Of a stretch of DNA of 64,000 bases, positions 1 through 8,434 are shown in pieces (position 1 is the stretch's first letter; every line of letters starts with the position of its first letter). This DNA comes from Lachnospiraceae bacterium (GTDB lineage Bacteria > Bacillota > Clostridia > Lachnospirales > Lachnospiraceae): the NCBI GenBank assembly GCA_017427775.1, contig JAFRSD010000009.1, positions 62,001 to 126,000 of the forward strand, in the 5' to 3' direction. Made by a program: the position numbers and the translations under genes. Under the pieces are notes generated by a model. It worked only from the letters and a program-made list of their open reading frames with translations. It had not been told where the DNA came from and did no database searches.

Positions 1-1853
1 GTAAATGTGCGGTTCGGCTGAATGAGGATATTATTGCCATAATCGACAAACGGATTCTTGCCCATGATTTTCGTGCTTGCAATGCGCTTGTGCTGCTTAT
101 AGTATTGTTCTCTCGGAATGCACCAGTCAGCGGAAATGATATCTGTTTCTTCAATTTCTGCTATACGGTCTGCGCTGACGCCGCTGAACACCTCTATTAG
201 ACGCTCCCGGTTATTTACAAGGAAAGCGTTATATTCACGAAGGCTCAATCCATCGATCAATTTGTGTTCTCGCTCGAAAGCAATCTCTTCCTCCGAGAAC
301 AGCGACATCTGCATATCAATTGGTCCGAACAGGACGCGGAGAGCATTGTTTGAGATATTCTCGTCAATGCCGATGGAGCGAGCAATACGGCGTTTTGCGT
401 CACGGATGATAAAACCGTCATCGTGATTACTAATCTGATGCTCACCACCGAAAATGCGATTCAAAGAGCGGATATCATGCGTGGTTCTGGCTACACCTTC
501 GATAGCCTCTGTTTTCAGTTTAGTGCCGAAAACATACCCCTTGCTGATTTCCATTTCGTGCTTATCCAGCTTGCCGTTATGGTCGAGGTCACAGTCAGAA
601 AGCATCTGTTCCCGGATGACCTTTACCACAGCCTCCGGATTGACCGCATATCGGTCGCTGCCGTTCAGTGATTCCTTCTGAAGCACGATATTCGGAGTGT
701 CAAATTTACGCTTGTATAGATAGGTGTAGAACGAATCACCGATGCTGTTTGTAAGCCCCTCGGCATACTCGCTGTCAAGCGTATAAACATAGCAGTTGTC
801 AATAAGCGGTTCTTCATAGTGGTGACGCTCCGGCATACGGCGGACACGTCCAACAGTCTGGATGTTAAATCTTTCCGTACCGCCTTCACGCAGCTTTACA
901 AGGATTTTGGCACGAGGACAGTCCCAGCCAGTGGCAATGGCCTGTTTGAACAGAAGGAACGCATACTGACCATCCAGCTTTTTGATTTCTTCCGGATTAT
1001 CCGGGTGTTCTCCGCTGAACCACGATGCCACAAGCCCAGAGTTGGCAGAATAGCCCAAGTCCTCTAAAGCCCGTTTTACACGTTCAATCCATTCATCATA
1101 TCCGTTCGGGAACTGTATCAGCACGAGCGGTCTGATTTTTAATCCTCGGTGGTCGTATTCAGCCTGTATTTCTTTACGCTTTTTATCGGCAAGATCGAGT
1201 AGGAGCAGATCATCGTCAAGACTGTTGTTTTCCTCTATAGCAGCGGAAACACCTTCGTTGATGGAAATCCCGGCGGCAATCAGACCTGCGCCGATAACTT
1301 CATCGTCCGGGATAATTTCCGTATGATCACCCTTGCTGACGGGTGTAGCGGAGATGCGGAGAACATGGACAGGCTGGATGTTTCCGATATACTCATTAGC
1401 GGTAGCCTGATATTTATGCTCCTCATCAATGAGCATGAAGATATCAATGCCGTTCGTATGACAGAACAGCACTTTGCCCATCAAATCACGATGCTCGCCC
1501 TCACGCAGCACAACGTTCGAGGTACGGTTGATTTTATCCCAGTTGATAAAAAACACCTTGCCACGGGGATCGCTCTCATTGATAAATGCGTACACATCGC
1601 CGTCCGGGATTCCGGAGGTCACTTCTCTGAAGCTGTCCTGCGACTGCTTTTCAAGACCGCCCGCGCCGGGACACAACCACAAAAAGACCGTGTTAGGATT
1701 CTCATCAAGATAATCGTCTATGAATTTTGATACGAGGACTGTTTTTCCGGCACCCGTTGGAGCGGAGAGAACAAGTTCCTCATGGTCTGCACATTTCGCC
1801 AGCAGGCTTTCCTCGTGCTTTGTCTGAAAATCGAATAGTTTTGCAGTAAACAT
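1..1853 (-). CDS. res: Type III restriction enzyme Res subunit (3' end beyond window)
   Basis: ATP-dependent translocase/endonuclease subunit of a type III restriction-modification system; it acts with Mod on unmethylated sites. The start is ATG at 1851-1853 and the frame is open to the window edge, giving about 617 N-terminal residues. Walker A APTGAGKT lies at residues 31-38 and the DEEH box at about 143-146; RISATP (about 165) and a GRVRRMP motif of the second helicase lobe follow, as expected of SF2 Res helicases. The C-terminal nuclease domain is mostly outside the window. The start overlaps the mod stop codon by one base (TAATG), so translation is probably coupled. Family assignment is firm; activity cannot be judged without the missing end. 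Confidence 0.93.
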   Translation of the reverse strand, partial: MFTAKLFDFQTKHEESLLAKCADHEELVLSAPTGAGKTVLVSKFIDDYLDENPNTVFLWLCPGAGGLEKQSQDSFREVTSGIPDGDVYAFINESDPRGKVFFINWDKINRTSNVVLREGEHRDLMGKVLFCHTNGIDIFMLIDEEHKYQATANEYIGNIQPVHVLRISATPVSKGDHTEIIPDDEVIGAGLIAAGISINEGVSAAIEENNSLDDDLLLLDLADKKRKEIQAEYDHRGLKIRPLVLIQFPNGYDEWIERVKRALEDLGYSANSGLVASWFSGEHPDNPEEIKKLDGQYAFLLFKQAIATGWDCPRAKILVKLREGGTERFNIQTVGRVRRMPERHHYEEPLIDNCYVYTLDSEYAEGLTNSIGDSFYTYLYKRKFDTPNIVLQKESLNGSDRYAVNPEAVVKVIREQMLSDCDLDHNGKLDKHEMEISKGYVFGTKLKTEAIEGVARTTHDIRSLNRIFGGEHQISNHDDGFIIRDAKRRIARSIGIDENISNNALRVLFGPIDMQMSLFSEEEIAFEREHKLIDGLSLREYNAFLVNNRERLIEVFSGVSADRIAEIEETDIISADWCIPREQYYKQHKRIASTKIMGKNPFVDYGNNILIQPNRTF

Positions 1854-3832
1854 TATTCCGCCGCCTCCCTTAATTCCTGACCGAAGAATTCTCTCGGTAT
1901 ATATTTGAAGCCGAGTGCATTCAACCGCTCCATTTCCGCAGAATTGAAGATAATGTTCTGGTTTACCCAGATATTTTCAATTTGCGGATAAATCGCGTCA
2001 TCCATAACGTATTTGCGATAGTCGGCTTTATTCAGAATCAGCACATTGCGGACATTATCCACTTCGATGCCGTGCTGCAGCTCTATCATCTCCCGAATAT
2101 GGAGGCACAGAGCATTACTGAGCAGGTATTCCTCCGGCTTGCGCGGCGTCCAGTCGCATTTGAAATATTTTACATTAGCAGGGATTCCATCTACACCTTG
2201 TTCTGTCTCCCATTCACCTACAACCTTTAACCATCCATCCTTAAAGCGGGTGGATACTTTATCATACTTATCGCTGTTTTCGTCAGTAAGGGTTTGGACT
2301 TTCGACAATATCCCGTCTACCTTTTGTAGATCCCTAACTGTAAGCCTTTTTTCAAACAGCACATCCTCTTTCTTGCCTGTAAAGGAATACCCATGTATTA
2401 CTTTCGATATTCGAGGATAGGTTACTTCTGTACATATATTGTTTTGGTTGTCTGTGCAAAGAATGAATTTCCGTTTTCCGCCATCAATCCTGTTCTGTTC
2501 AATTACTGCTTGCCCAGTTGTCCCCGAACCAGCAAAGAAATCAAGGATTACGCTATCCTTTTTTGAGGCAATCTCCATGATTCGCTTGATAAGTCGTGTT
2601 GGTTTTGGGGTGTCAAATGGAATGGCTCCCTCAAAAAGTCCTTTTAATTCTTTTTTTGCTTCATCAGTGTGACCAGTCTCATCATGTGGCCAGAGATTAG
2701 AAGGAAGTCTACCCTTTGTGGAGTCCAAATAAGTTTTTTTTGCAATTCCTCCCATACCATTTTTTGTAAAATAATACTTTGGCCACTGTCCTCGTTCATA
2801 CACTGCTCTGGCTTTTTTTCTTGACACTTCAAGTGGTTCAGAAAGAACTATAGCACATACTTCCTTACGGATATCATCAGTTGGGACACCACACACAGCG
2901 GCTCTTTTTTCAGCATCATTGAGATCACGCAATTCATACGCACACCAGCCATTCATGATGTTTAACATTTCTTCCTGCTTATATCGCCAGTGAAGACCGG
3001 TGGCAGGATATAACATTTTTCCTGTGAATGGGTGCTGAATTGCATAAACCATTCCTTGATGTGTTGCAGCATCTGCTGCATACGCATTATCAATTCTCCA
3101 TAGAGCAACGTCATTATCGGGATTCTTATATTTTGAATCCATGCTTTCGGTTCGAGATAATAAATTGGGATTCCATCCAGCAGATTTACCGTACACCAAC
3201 AAATACTCTACCTCAGTAGGAATTCCTTTAGAATCATTTTTGGTTGAATATGTTTTCTGCCACGAAATGTTTGCTATAAAACATTCCTCTCCAAATATCT
3301 CATCACATAAAAGTTTCAAGGTCGCGTTTTCATTATCATCAATAGAGATAAATATTACACCATCCTCACTAAGCAACTGTCTCGCTACATACAAGCGTTT
3401 TGTCATAAAAGAGAGCCATTTACTATGACGAAATGAATCGTTCTTATCTACGTAATCATCATCATAGATGAAGTCATTTTGACCACGATTATAAGGAGGA
3501 TCAATATAAATCAAATCGATGCGACCGAGATGCGTCTTTTCAAGTAAATACAGACTTTGAAGATTGTCACCCTCAAGGATAAAGTTATAGACTTCTCCTT
3601 CGGCAGTGGTGATTTTCTTGTCAGTGTCTTCCGAGAAGACGGGTATATGGGTACGAAGTTTAACATCAACCGCTTCTTCGTGTTCCTCCCATACAAGCCC
3701 GTATTTCTTGTCGCGCAGATGGTTTTCGATTTCTGTGAACGCCCGGATGGATTCATCATCTGTGTGCTCTTTCCGAAGCGTTTCCAGAAAATCCAACATC
3801 CGCTGACGCTTTATCTGTGATAGGTTAGGCAT
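1853..3832 (-). CDS. mod: Type III DNA methyltransferase Mod
   Basis: Adenine-N6 methyltransferase and specificity subunit of the type III system, partner of Res. The catalytic motif DPPY lies near residue 111 and the AdoMet-binding FAGSGTT near 440, so motif IV precedes motif I as in beta-class methyltransferases; the part between them probably holds the target recognition domain. I prefer ATG 3832 (MPNLSQ) because AGGAGG at 3841-3846, inside the end of the upstream gene, is 8 nt away; the in-frame ATG at 3838 would leave only 2 nt. The 5' end overlaps the upstream nuclease gene and the 3' end overlaps res by one base, so the three genes form one operon. No phase-variable simple repeat is seen in the gene. 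Confidence 0.93.
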   Translation of the reverse strand: MPNLSQIKRQRMLDFLETLRKEHTDDESIRAFTEIENHLRDKKYGLVWEEHEEAVDVKLRTHIPVFSEDTDKKITTAEGEVYNFILEGDNLQSLYLLEKTHLGRIDLIYIDPPYNRGQNDFIYDDDYVDKNDSFRHSKWLSFMTKRLYVARQLLSEDGVIFISIDDNENATLKLLCDEIFGEECFIANISWQKTYSTKNDSKGIPTEVEYLLVYGKSAGWNPNLLSRTESMDSKYKNPDNDVALWRIDNAYAADAATHQGMVYAIQHPFTGKMLYPATGLHWRYKQEEMLNIMNGWCAYELRDLNDAEKRAAVCGVPTDDIRKEVCAIVLSEPLEVSRKKARAVYERGQWPKYYFTKNGMGGIAKKTYLDSTKGRLPSNLWPHDETGHTDEAKKELKGLFEGAIPFDTPKPTRLIKRIMEIASKKDSVILDFFAGSGTTGQAVIEQNRIDGGKRKFILCTDNQNNICTEVTYPRISKVIHGYSFTGKKEDVLFEKRLTVRDLQKVDGILSKVQTLTDENSDKYDKVSTRFKDGWLKVVGEWETEQGVDGIPANVKYFKCDWTPRKPEEYLLSNALCLHIREMIELQHGIEVDNVRNVLILNKADYRKYVMDDAIYPQIENIWVNQNIIFNSAEMERLNALGFKYIPREFFGQELREAAE

Positions 3833-4832
3833 TATCATTACCTCCTGTGGTTTCTTCGATTTCCGGCAAGCTGGACAATTCCTGAAGTTTCTTACGCAGG
3901 ATATCCTTATCCGGCAGTTGTAATTGGTACTGTGCCACCATCATAGGCGAGAGTGTCCGGCTCATGGCATATTCGACTACCTCGTCATTTTTGGATGCGC
4001 AAAGGAGCAGACCCACGCTCGGATTCTCATCCGGCTTTCTGATCTGCCTGTCCAGCCCTTCAAGATAAAAGTCCATCTTGGAAACATATTCTGGCTTGAA
4101 CTTTCCGACTTTGAGTTCCATAGCCACGAGGCAGTGTAGGCTGCGATGGAAGAACAACAGGTCAATCCGATAATCCTCACCACCGACCTGTATCGGGTAT
4201 TCCTCTCCGACAAAAGTGAAATCCTTGCCTAATTCGAGAATGAAATCACGCATTCCCTTAACCAGCGCTTTTCGGAAATCATTTTCATGGAAAGCGTCCG
4301 GCAGGTCGAGAAATTCCACCACATACTGATCGAGGAACGGATTTTGCTGCGAATGCAGCGGTTCCGGTAGCAGTTTGCCCTTGGAGAGCATATACCGTTC
4401 ATAGTAACCGCTGTCCATCTGCCGTTCAAGCTGCCGGGAACTGTATCGCTCCTTTACGGCAAGGCGCATATAGAATTCCCGCTCCTCATCGCTCTTGCTG
4501 CCGGACATGATAAGAAGATGGTTTGTCCAGCTCAATTGTGTCAGCAGTGCTGACACTTTTTCGTTATCGGCGTAGGTTTCGTAAAACTGCTTCATCCGAT
4601 AAAGGCCACGGCGGTTAAAGCCCTTAATGCCAGGGAACTGATTCTGAATATATTCGGCAAGAGAATCTATATAGCCGTCCCCATAGTTTGCTTCTTTGGA
4701 TTTTTCAGACAAAAACTGTCCTACGCGCTGATACATGAGGATTAGTTCCTCGTTTACCTTGCGATAGGCGTTGTCGCGGGCTTCTTCTATGATTTGAGCT
4801 ATTTCGTCGAACGTGTTGTCAAGTTCGTTCAT
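3825..4832 (-). CDS. DUF1016/YhcG-family PD-(D/E)XK nuclease
   Basis: 335 aa. The N-terminal helical DUF1016 region includes the family-typical VSALLTQLSW (about residue 92). The C-terminal PD-(D/E)XK fold shows YRIDLLF followed by AMELKVG, which supply the acidic residue and the ExK pair. YhcG-like proteins often travel with restriction-modification and other defence genes; their exact role is not settled. The gene overlaps mod by 8-14 nt, so it is the first gene of a YhcG-mod-res operon. AAGAGG precedes the ATG. A 28-bp palindromic segment of its coding sequence (4534-4561) recurs exactly just upstream of its own start (4851-4878). Confidence 0.9.
   Translation of the reverse strand: MNELDNTFDEIAQIIEEARDNAYRKVNEELILMYQRVGQFLSEKSKEANYGDGYIDSLAEYIQNQFPGIKGFNRRGLYRMKQFYETYADNEKVSALLTQLSWTNHLLIMSGSKSDEEREFYMRLAVKERYSSRQLERQMDSGYYERYMLSKGKLLPEPLHSQQNPFLDQYVVEFLDLPDAFHENDFRKALVKGMRDFILELGKDFTFVGEEYPIQVGGEDYRIDLLFFHRSLHCLVAMELKVGKFKPEYVSKMDFYLEGLDRQIRKPDENPSVGLLLCASKNDEVVEYAMSRTLSPMMVAQYQLQLPDKDILRKKLQELSSLPEIEETTGGNDNA
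4534..4561. repeat. 28-bp palindromic repeat, copy inside the YhcG gene
   Basis: Exactly identical to 4851-4878. It contains a 19-bp near-perfect palindrome, GTGTCAGCA and TGCTGACAC around one central base. Here it encodes part of the conserved VSALLTQL stretch of the DUF1016 domain. Duplication is seen directly; function is unknown. Confidence 0.9.
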
Positions 4833-4850
4833 TACAAGACCTCTTTTCTG

Positions 4851-4878
4851 AATTGTGTCAGCAGTGCTGACACTTTTT
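4851..4878. repeat. 28-bp palindromic repeat, copy upstream of the YhcG start codon
   Basis: Second exact copy, 18 nt upstream of the ATG at 4832 and just after the repressor gene ends (4891). It could be an operator, an RNA hairpin covering the translation start region, or a relic of duplication. The flanks on both sides differ from those of the internal copy. Confidence 0.9.
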
Positions 4879-4890
4879 ATTATTTGGAAA

Positions 4891-5484
4891 TTACTCTGTT
4901 GTTATGTCGAGTCCGAGCTTCTTGATTTCCTTCTGTATGAATTCCTGCACGAACATCTGCAACTGCCAGACGAAATACCCTTCGATATCCAGTCCTTTGA
5001 AATGTTCCCTCATTTCATCGGTCATCCCCTGTGTACCCTGCAGACCTTCTACATAATAATGGAGTGCATCCAGAAATTCATAAAACTCCTTGTCGGACAG
5101 CAGCTCGTCCAGATACGGCATCGTTTGCGTCCGTTCAAGGTCTGTCTGTGGATACATTTCTTTTGCCCGTTTCAGAAGTTCAACGGCTTTTTCGGACAAG
5201 CCCAATTCCTCACTGTATTCTTTATTATAGGAACTGACTCCCGTGAGCAGGTAATCAACAGACACATCAAAATACTTTGCTATCCGCAAGACCACATCCG
5301 CTGTCGGCTGCGTCTGCCCACTGGCGTACTGGCTGATCGTCTGCTGCCGAACGCCTACGGCTTCACCGAGTGCCTTGTAGGTGGTGGAGTGTCCGTCCTT
5401 CGGATGGCTTTCGAGTATCCCGCGCAGCGTGGTGGGGAATACATCATAATACCTGTCTATATTCTGTTCCGTTTGTCTCGCCAC
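4891..5484 (-). CDS. Cro/CI-type HTH transcriptional regulator
   Basis: 197 aa. The HTH_3 domain lies at about residues 28-85: ALGEAVGVRQQTISQYASGQ is the helix-turn-helix and DVSVDYLLTG the typical end. An acidic helical C-terminus of about 110 aa follows and is not recognised. Start GTG 5484 is preferred because GGAGG at 5493-5497 is 8 nt away; the longer frame to GTG 5532 lacks a ribosome site. It is transcribed toward the restriction operon and divergently from the excisionase and primase genes, the usual position of a mobile-element master repressor. A consensus promoter lies at 5574-5602. Whether it also drives the restriction operon is not known. Confidence 0.85.
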   Translation of the reverse strand: MARQTEQNIDRYYDVFPTTLRGILESHPKDGHSTTYKALGEAVGVRQQTISQYASGQTQPTADVVLRIAKYFDVSVDYLLTGVSSYNKEYSEELGLSEKAVELLKRAKEMYPQTDLERTQTMPYLDELLSDKEFYEFLDALHYYVEGLQGTQGMTDEMREHFKGLDIEGYFVWQLQMFVQEFIQKEIKKLGLDITTE

Positions 5485-5526
5485 CTTCTGCACCTCCACG
5501 AATTTCGGATTAACTGTACTTTGCTC

Positions 5527-5549
5527 AAACACTTGCGAAACGCTTGTGT
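5527..5549. promoter_or_regulatory. Inverted repeat, candidate repressor operator
   Basis: AACACTTGCG and CGCTTGTGTT are separated by AAA; the 10-bp arms pair at 8 positions. It lies in the untranslated leader of the repressor gene. Operator role is inferred only from position and symmetry. Confidence 0.35.
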
Positions 5550-5573
5550 TTTCGCTCGAACTGTGATAAAGTA

Positions 5574-5602
5574 ATTATAACAAGTGATACGCAACTTGTC
5601 AA
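5574..5602 (-). promoter_or_regulatory. Consensus sigma-A promoter of the repressor gene, with embedded inverted repeat
   Basis: Reading the minus strand, TTGACA (5597-5602) and TATAAT (5574-5579) are separated by exactly 17 bp, a perfect consensus. ACAAGT (5580-5585) and ACTTGT (5594-5599) form an inverted repeat within the spacer and the -35 edge, a good position for autoregulation by the repressor. No equally clear plus-strand promoter for the divergent genes was found. Confidence 0.75.
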
Positions 5603-5692
5603 TATTGTATAACCGCTTTCTTGCGAACGTTGGCCTGTCCATTTCTCGCAGGAACAAGGGAGAAGTCTATCCGAAACAAGGAGGTGGTAAGA

Positions 5693-5848
5693 ATGCGGAA
5701 CAGACAGAAGCAGCGCGAACTGAGACGAAGCCAGAAAAAAGAGGAAACCATCGACAAAAGAAACGGCTACGGCATCAAAGATTTAACAGCCTACAACGCA
5801 GTACTGCAAATCAAGACAAAGGGCAAAGCAAACATTGCACTAAGGTGA
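5693..5848 (+). CDS. Small basic protein of the element (51 aa)
   Basis: AAGGAGG stands 8 nt before ATG 5693. The product is short, with a highly basic N-terminal half (MRNRQKQRELRRSQKKEE) followed by GYGIKDLTAYNAV. First gene on the right-hand side of the divergent region, 80 nt before the excisionase. I do not recognise a characterised family. Basic charge and position suggest nucleic-acid binding or regulation, which is inference. A longer overlapping frame across this region is not supported by a ribosome site. Confidence 0.6.
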   Translation: MRNRQKQRELRRSQKKEETIDKRNGYGIKDLTAYNAVLQIKTKGKANIALR

Positions 5849-5928
5849 CCACCTGTGAAAATCCGAGGGACTTTTTCGAGGGTGGTATTTTTACGCCCAA
5901 ATCTACAGAAATGGAGGTAATGAAGACT

Positions 5929-6108
5929 ATGGAAAAGACAACCATGAGCGTGCAGGAACTGTCCTCGCAGATGGGCATTTCCCTGCCGAAAGCATATGAA
6001 CTTGTCAAAACGCCGGGATTCCCGTCCATCCGCATCGGTACGAGAATCCTTATCCCGATTGACGCATTCCGGGAATGGCTGGTCATCACTTCTAACAAAG
6101 AGGAATGA
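5929..6108 (+). CDS. Excisionase-like/DNA-binding HTH protein
   Basis: 59 aa with the MerR/excisionase-type winged-helix pattern: SVQELSSQMGISLPKAYELV, a turn, then IRIGTRILIPIDAFREWL. Such proteins bind element ends or regulatory DNA and set recombination directionality. ATG 5929 (MEKTTM) has GGAGG 11 nt upstream; in-frame ATGs at 5911 and 5920 are possible but badly placed. It lies 37 nt before the primase gene, in the same orientation. With a large serine integrase in the element it may be a directionality factor or simply an early regulator. Confidence 0.8.
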   Translation: MEKTTMSVQELSSQMGISLPKAYELVKTPGFPSIRIGTRILIPIDAFREWLVITSNKEE

Positions 6109-6145
6109 CCACCGCAGAAATATCGAAGGAAGGAGGTGACGCCGG

Positions 6146-8431
6146 ATGCACATGGACGAACTGATGCAACAGAAAATATGGTTCTGCTGGAATTTTGAGA
6201 CCCGTAACGGCAAACGGACAAAGGTGCCCATATCAGCCTACGGTACGCCAACAGGCACGAATGCGCCGTATTTAAATACGTGGGTGACATACGAAGAAGC
6301 CGCAAAATCCGCCAAGGAACATGGCTATGACGGCGTTGGATTTAAGATCCCGGAGGGTTACTTCTTCCTCGATATCGACCACAAGGATTTGTCCGATCCG
6401 TATGTGCAGTTGCTTCTTGAGCGGTTCGACTCCTATGCGGAATACTCCGTCAGCGGAGGCGGCGTTCATATATATGGCAAATGCGACATCAGCCGATTGC
6501 CTACCTTTATTGACAATACAGGAAAGCTGCGGCTGGACAAAGCATTCTATATGAAAAATCCGCACAACGATACGGAACTGTACTGCGGCGGCATTACAAA
6601 CCGTTTTGCCGTTTTTACCGGAAACGTGATACGGGATGTGCCGTTAAAGGAATGCACGGACGCTCTGCTCGTAACGCTGGATAAAAATATGCGCCGGGCA
6701 GAAAAACAGAAATATAGCGAAAAGCGTGACGGCGGCGATAAAGAGGTATTCGATATCGTGGCCAGCCTGCTCAAGCAGAAAAACGGCGAAAAGTTCCGCA
6801 AACTCTATAACGATGGTGATTATTCCGAATACGGCTCCAAATCCGAAGCCGACTGCGCCCTGTGCGCCATGATCGCATTCCGCACGGGAGCCGACCCGCA
6901 GATGATCGACACGGTGTTCCGCTCGTCCGCACTGATGCGTGACAAATGGAACCGGGACGATTACCGGGAATCTACCATCGAAAAAGGTATCGAAGCCTGC
7001 CACGGCACGTTCCACCGCTCCAAGATGGAACATCCCGATTTTATCCGCTTCAACGAGATGACCGGGGAGCCGTACATTGTAGTGCCTCTGCTGGCAAAGC
7101 ACGTCCGGGAGCATCTGGATTACATCCTTGTCCGGGATAACGGCAAGCAGGGACTTCTGAAATATGTCTATGAGGACGGCAGCTACCGCCTGTACTCCAA
7201 CGATATGCTGATGGGCATTATCAAGCAGTACATTGCCGATTACGATGAGGAGATGGTCAAGATGAGCAAAGTAAACGAAGTCCTGCAGCACATCACGACA
7301 GACCTTAATTATGTCGGTCAGGATGAACTGGATGCTAATGAGAACCTCATCAATTTCAAGAACGGCTTGCTCTCGGTGTCAGAGGACACGCTCACGCTGA
7401 TTCCGCATACTCCGAATGTGTATTCTACGATACAGATTCCATGCAGCTGGACGGGAAAGCGAGAGCCTACGCCCGTGTTCGATTCATATATGCACACGCT
7501 CACAAACGGTGATAAAGCTATCGAGCGTCTGCTATTGGAATTCATCGGCGTATGCATTTCCAACATCAAGGGCTGGCGGTTGAAAAAATCCCTGTTTCTT
7601 GTGGGCGATGGCGATACCGGTAAATCCCAGCTTAAGAGTCTTGTGGAGCGACTGCTCGGCAAGGGCAATTTCATCGGCATCGACCTGAAAGAGATTGAAG
7701 CCCGGTTCGGCACGGGAGCTATCTACGGCACAAGGCTTGCCGGTTCCTCGGATATGAGTTTCCTGACCGTTGATGAACTGAAAACATTCAAGAAGATCAC
7801 GGGCGGAGACAGTCTCTATGCCGAGTTCAAAGGCCAGCAGGCGTTTGAGTTTACCTATAACGGTCTGCTGTGGTTCTGCATGAACCGTCTGCCGAAGTTC
7901 GGCGGCGATAACGGTCAGTGGGTATACAACCGCATCATGGTCGTGAACTGCCCGAACGTCATCCCGAAAGACAGGCAGGATAAGCAACTGCTCGACAAAA
8001 TGTACGCCGAGCGTGACGGCATCGTGTATAAGGCGGTATGGGCATTGCAGACGGTCATCCGAAACGGCTACCGCTTCTCCGAGCCGGAGAGCGTCACGGC
8101 GGCGAGGTCACAGTATATGTCGGAAAACAGTACGGTCATCAGCTTCTTTGAGGAATGTATGTGTCCGTGGCAGGACGGCAAGATCAATCGCCACTGCACC
8201 ACAGGGCGCATCTACCGCGTATATCAGGCGTGGTGCCGTGAGAACAATAACGGCTTTGCCAAGACCGCCAAAGAATTCCGAGAAGACCTTGCGGAGCATC
8301 TCGGCAGCACATACACCGATATGACCACACGGCAGAAAGGCAATACCTACTACAAGGAATATTCGCTGACGCTTGAAGCCAAGGAGCAATACGCAAGGGA
8401 GTACGGCTATGACGGCATCGAATTTCTGTAA
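6146..8431 (+). CDS. PrimPol-type primase / P4-family SF3 helicase
   Basis: 761 aa replication initiator. The N-terminal archaeo-eukaryotic primase-like domain shows the DxD motif in FFLDIDHK (about residue 74) and the glycine/histidine motif SGGGVHIYGK (about 103-112). A D5-type linker region follows, then an SF3/P4 helicase with Walker A GDGDTGKS at about 486-493 and a QQAFEFTYNGLLWFCMNRLPK segment typical of motif C. AGGAGG at 6131-6136 is 9 nt before ATG 6146. An array of 12 copies of an 8-mer begins right behind the stop codon, the expected place for its origin. Phage/satellite replication proteins of this kind bind iterons and unwind the origin; that this one does so is inference. Confidence 0.92.
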   Translation: MHMDELMQQKIWFCWNFETRNGKRTKVPISAYGTPTGTNAPYLNTWVTYEEAAKSAKEHGYDGVGFKIPEGYFFLDIDHKDLSDPYVQLLLERFDSYAEYSVSGGGVHIYGKCDISRLPTFIDNTGKLRLDKAFYMKNPHNDTELYCGGITNRFAVFTGNVIRDVPLKECTDALLVTLDKNMRRAEKQKYSEKRDGGDKEVFDIVASLLKQKNGEKFRKLYNDGDYSEYGSKSEADCALCAMIAFRTGADPQMIDTVFRSSALMRDKWNRDDYRESTIEKGIEACHGTFHRSKMEHPDFIRFNEMTGEPYIVVPLLAKHVREHLDYILVRDNGKQGLLKYVYEDGSYRLYSNDMLMGIIKQYIADYDEEMVKMSKVNEVLQHITTDLNYVGQDELDANENLINFKNGLLSVSEDTLTLIPHTPNVYSTIQIPCSWTGKREPTPVFDSYMHTLTNGDKAIERLLLEFIGVCISNIKGWRLKKSLFLVGDGDTGKSQLKSLVERLLGKGNFIGIDLKEIEARFGTGAIYGTRLAGSSDMSFLTVDELKTFKKITGGDSLYAEFKGQQAFEFTYNGLLWFCMNRLPKFGGDNGQWVYNRIMVVNCPNVIPKDRQDKQLLDKMYAERDGIVYKAVWALQTVIRNGYRFSEPESVTAARSQYMSENSTVISFFEECMCPWQDGKINRHCTTGRIYRVYQAWCRENNNGFAKTAKEFREDLAEHLGSTYTDMTTRQKGNTYYKEYSLTLEAKEQYAREYGYDGIEFL

Positions 8432-8434
8432 TCC

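Noticed and set aside
5584..5928. Long N-terminal extension of the excisionase-like protein
   Set aside because: Overlaps the better-supported 51-aa gene; the excisionase fold starts at about 5929 with its own GGAGG.
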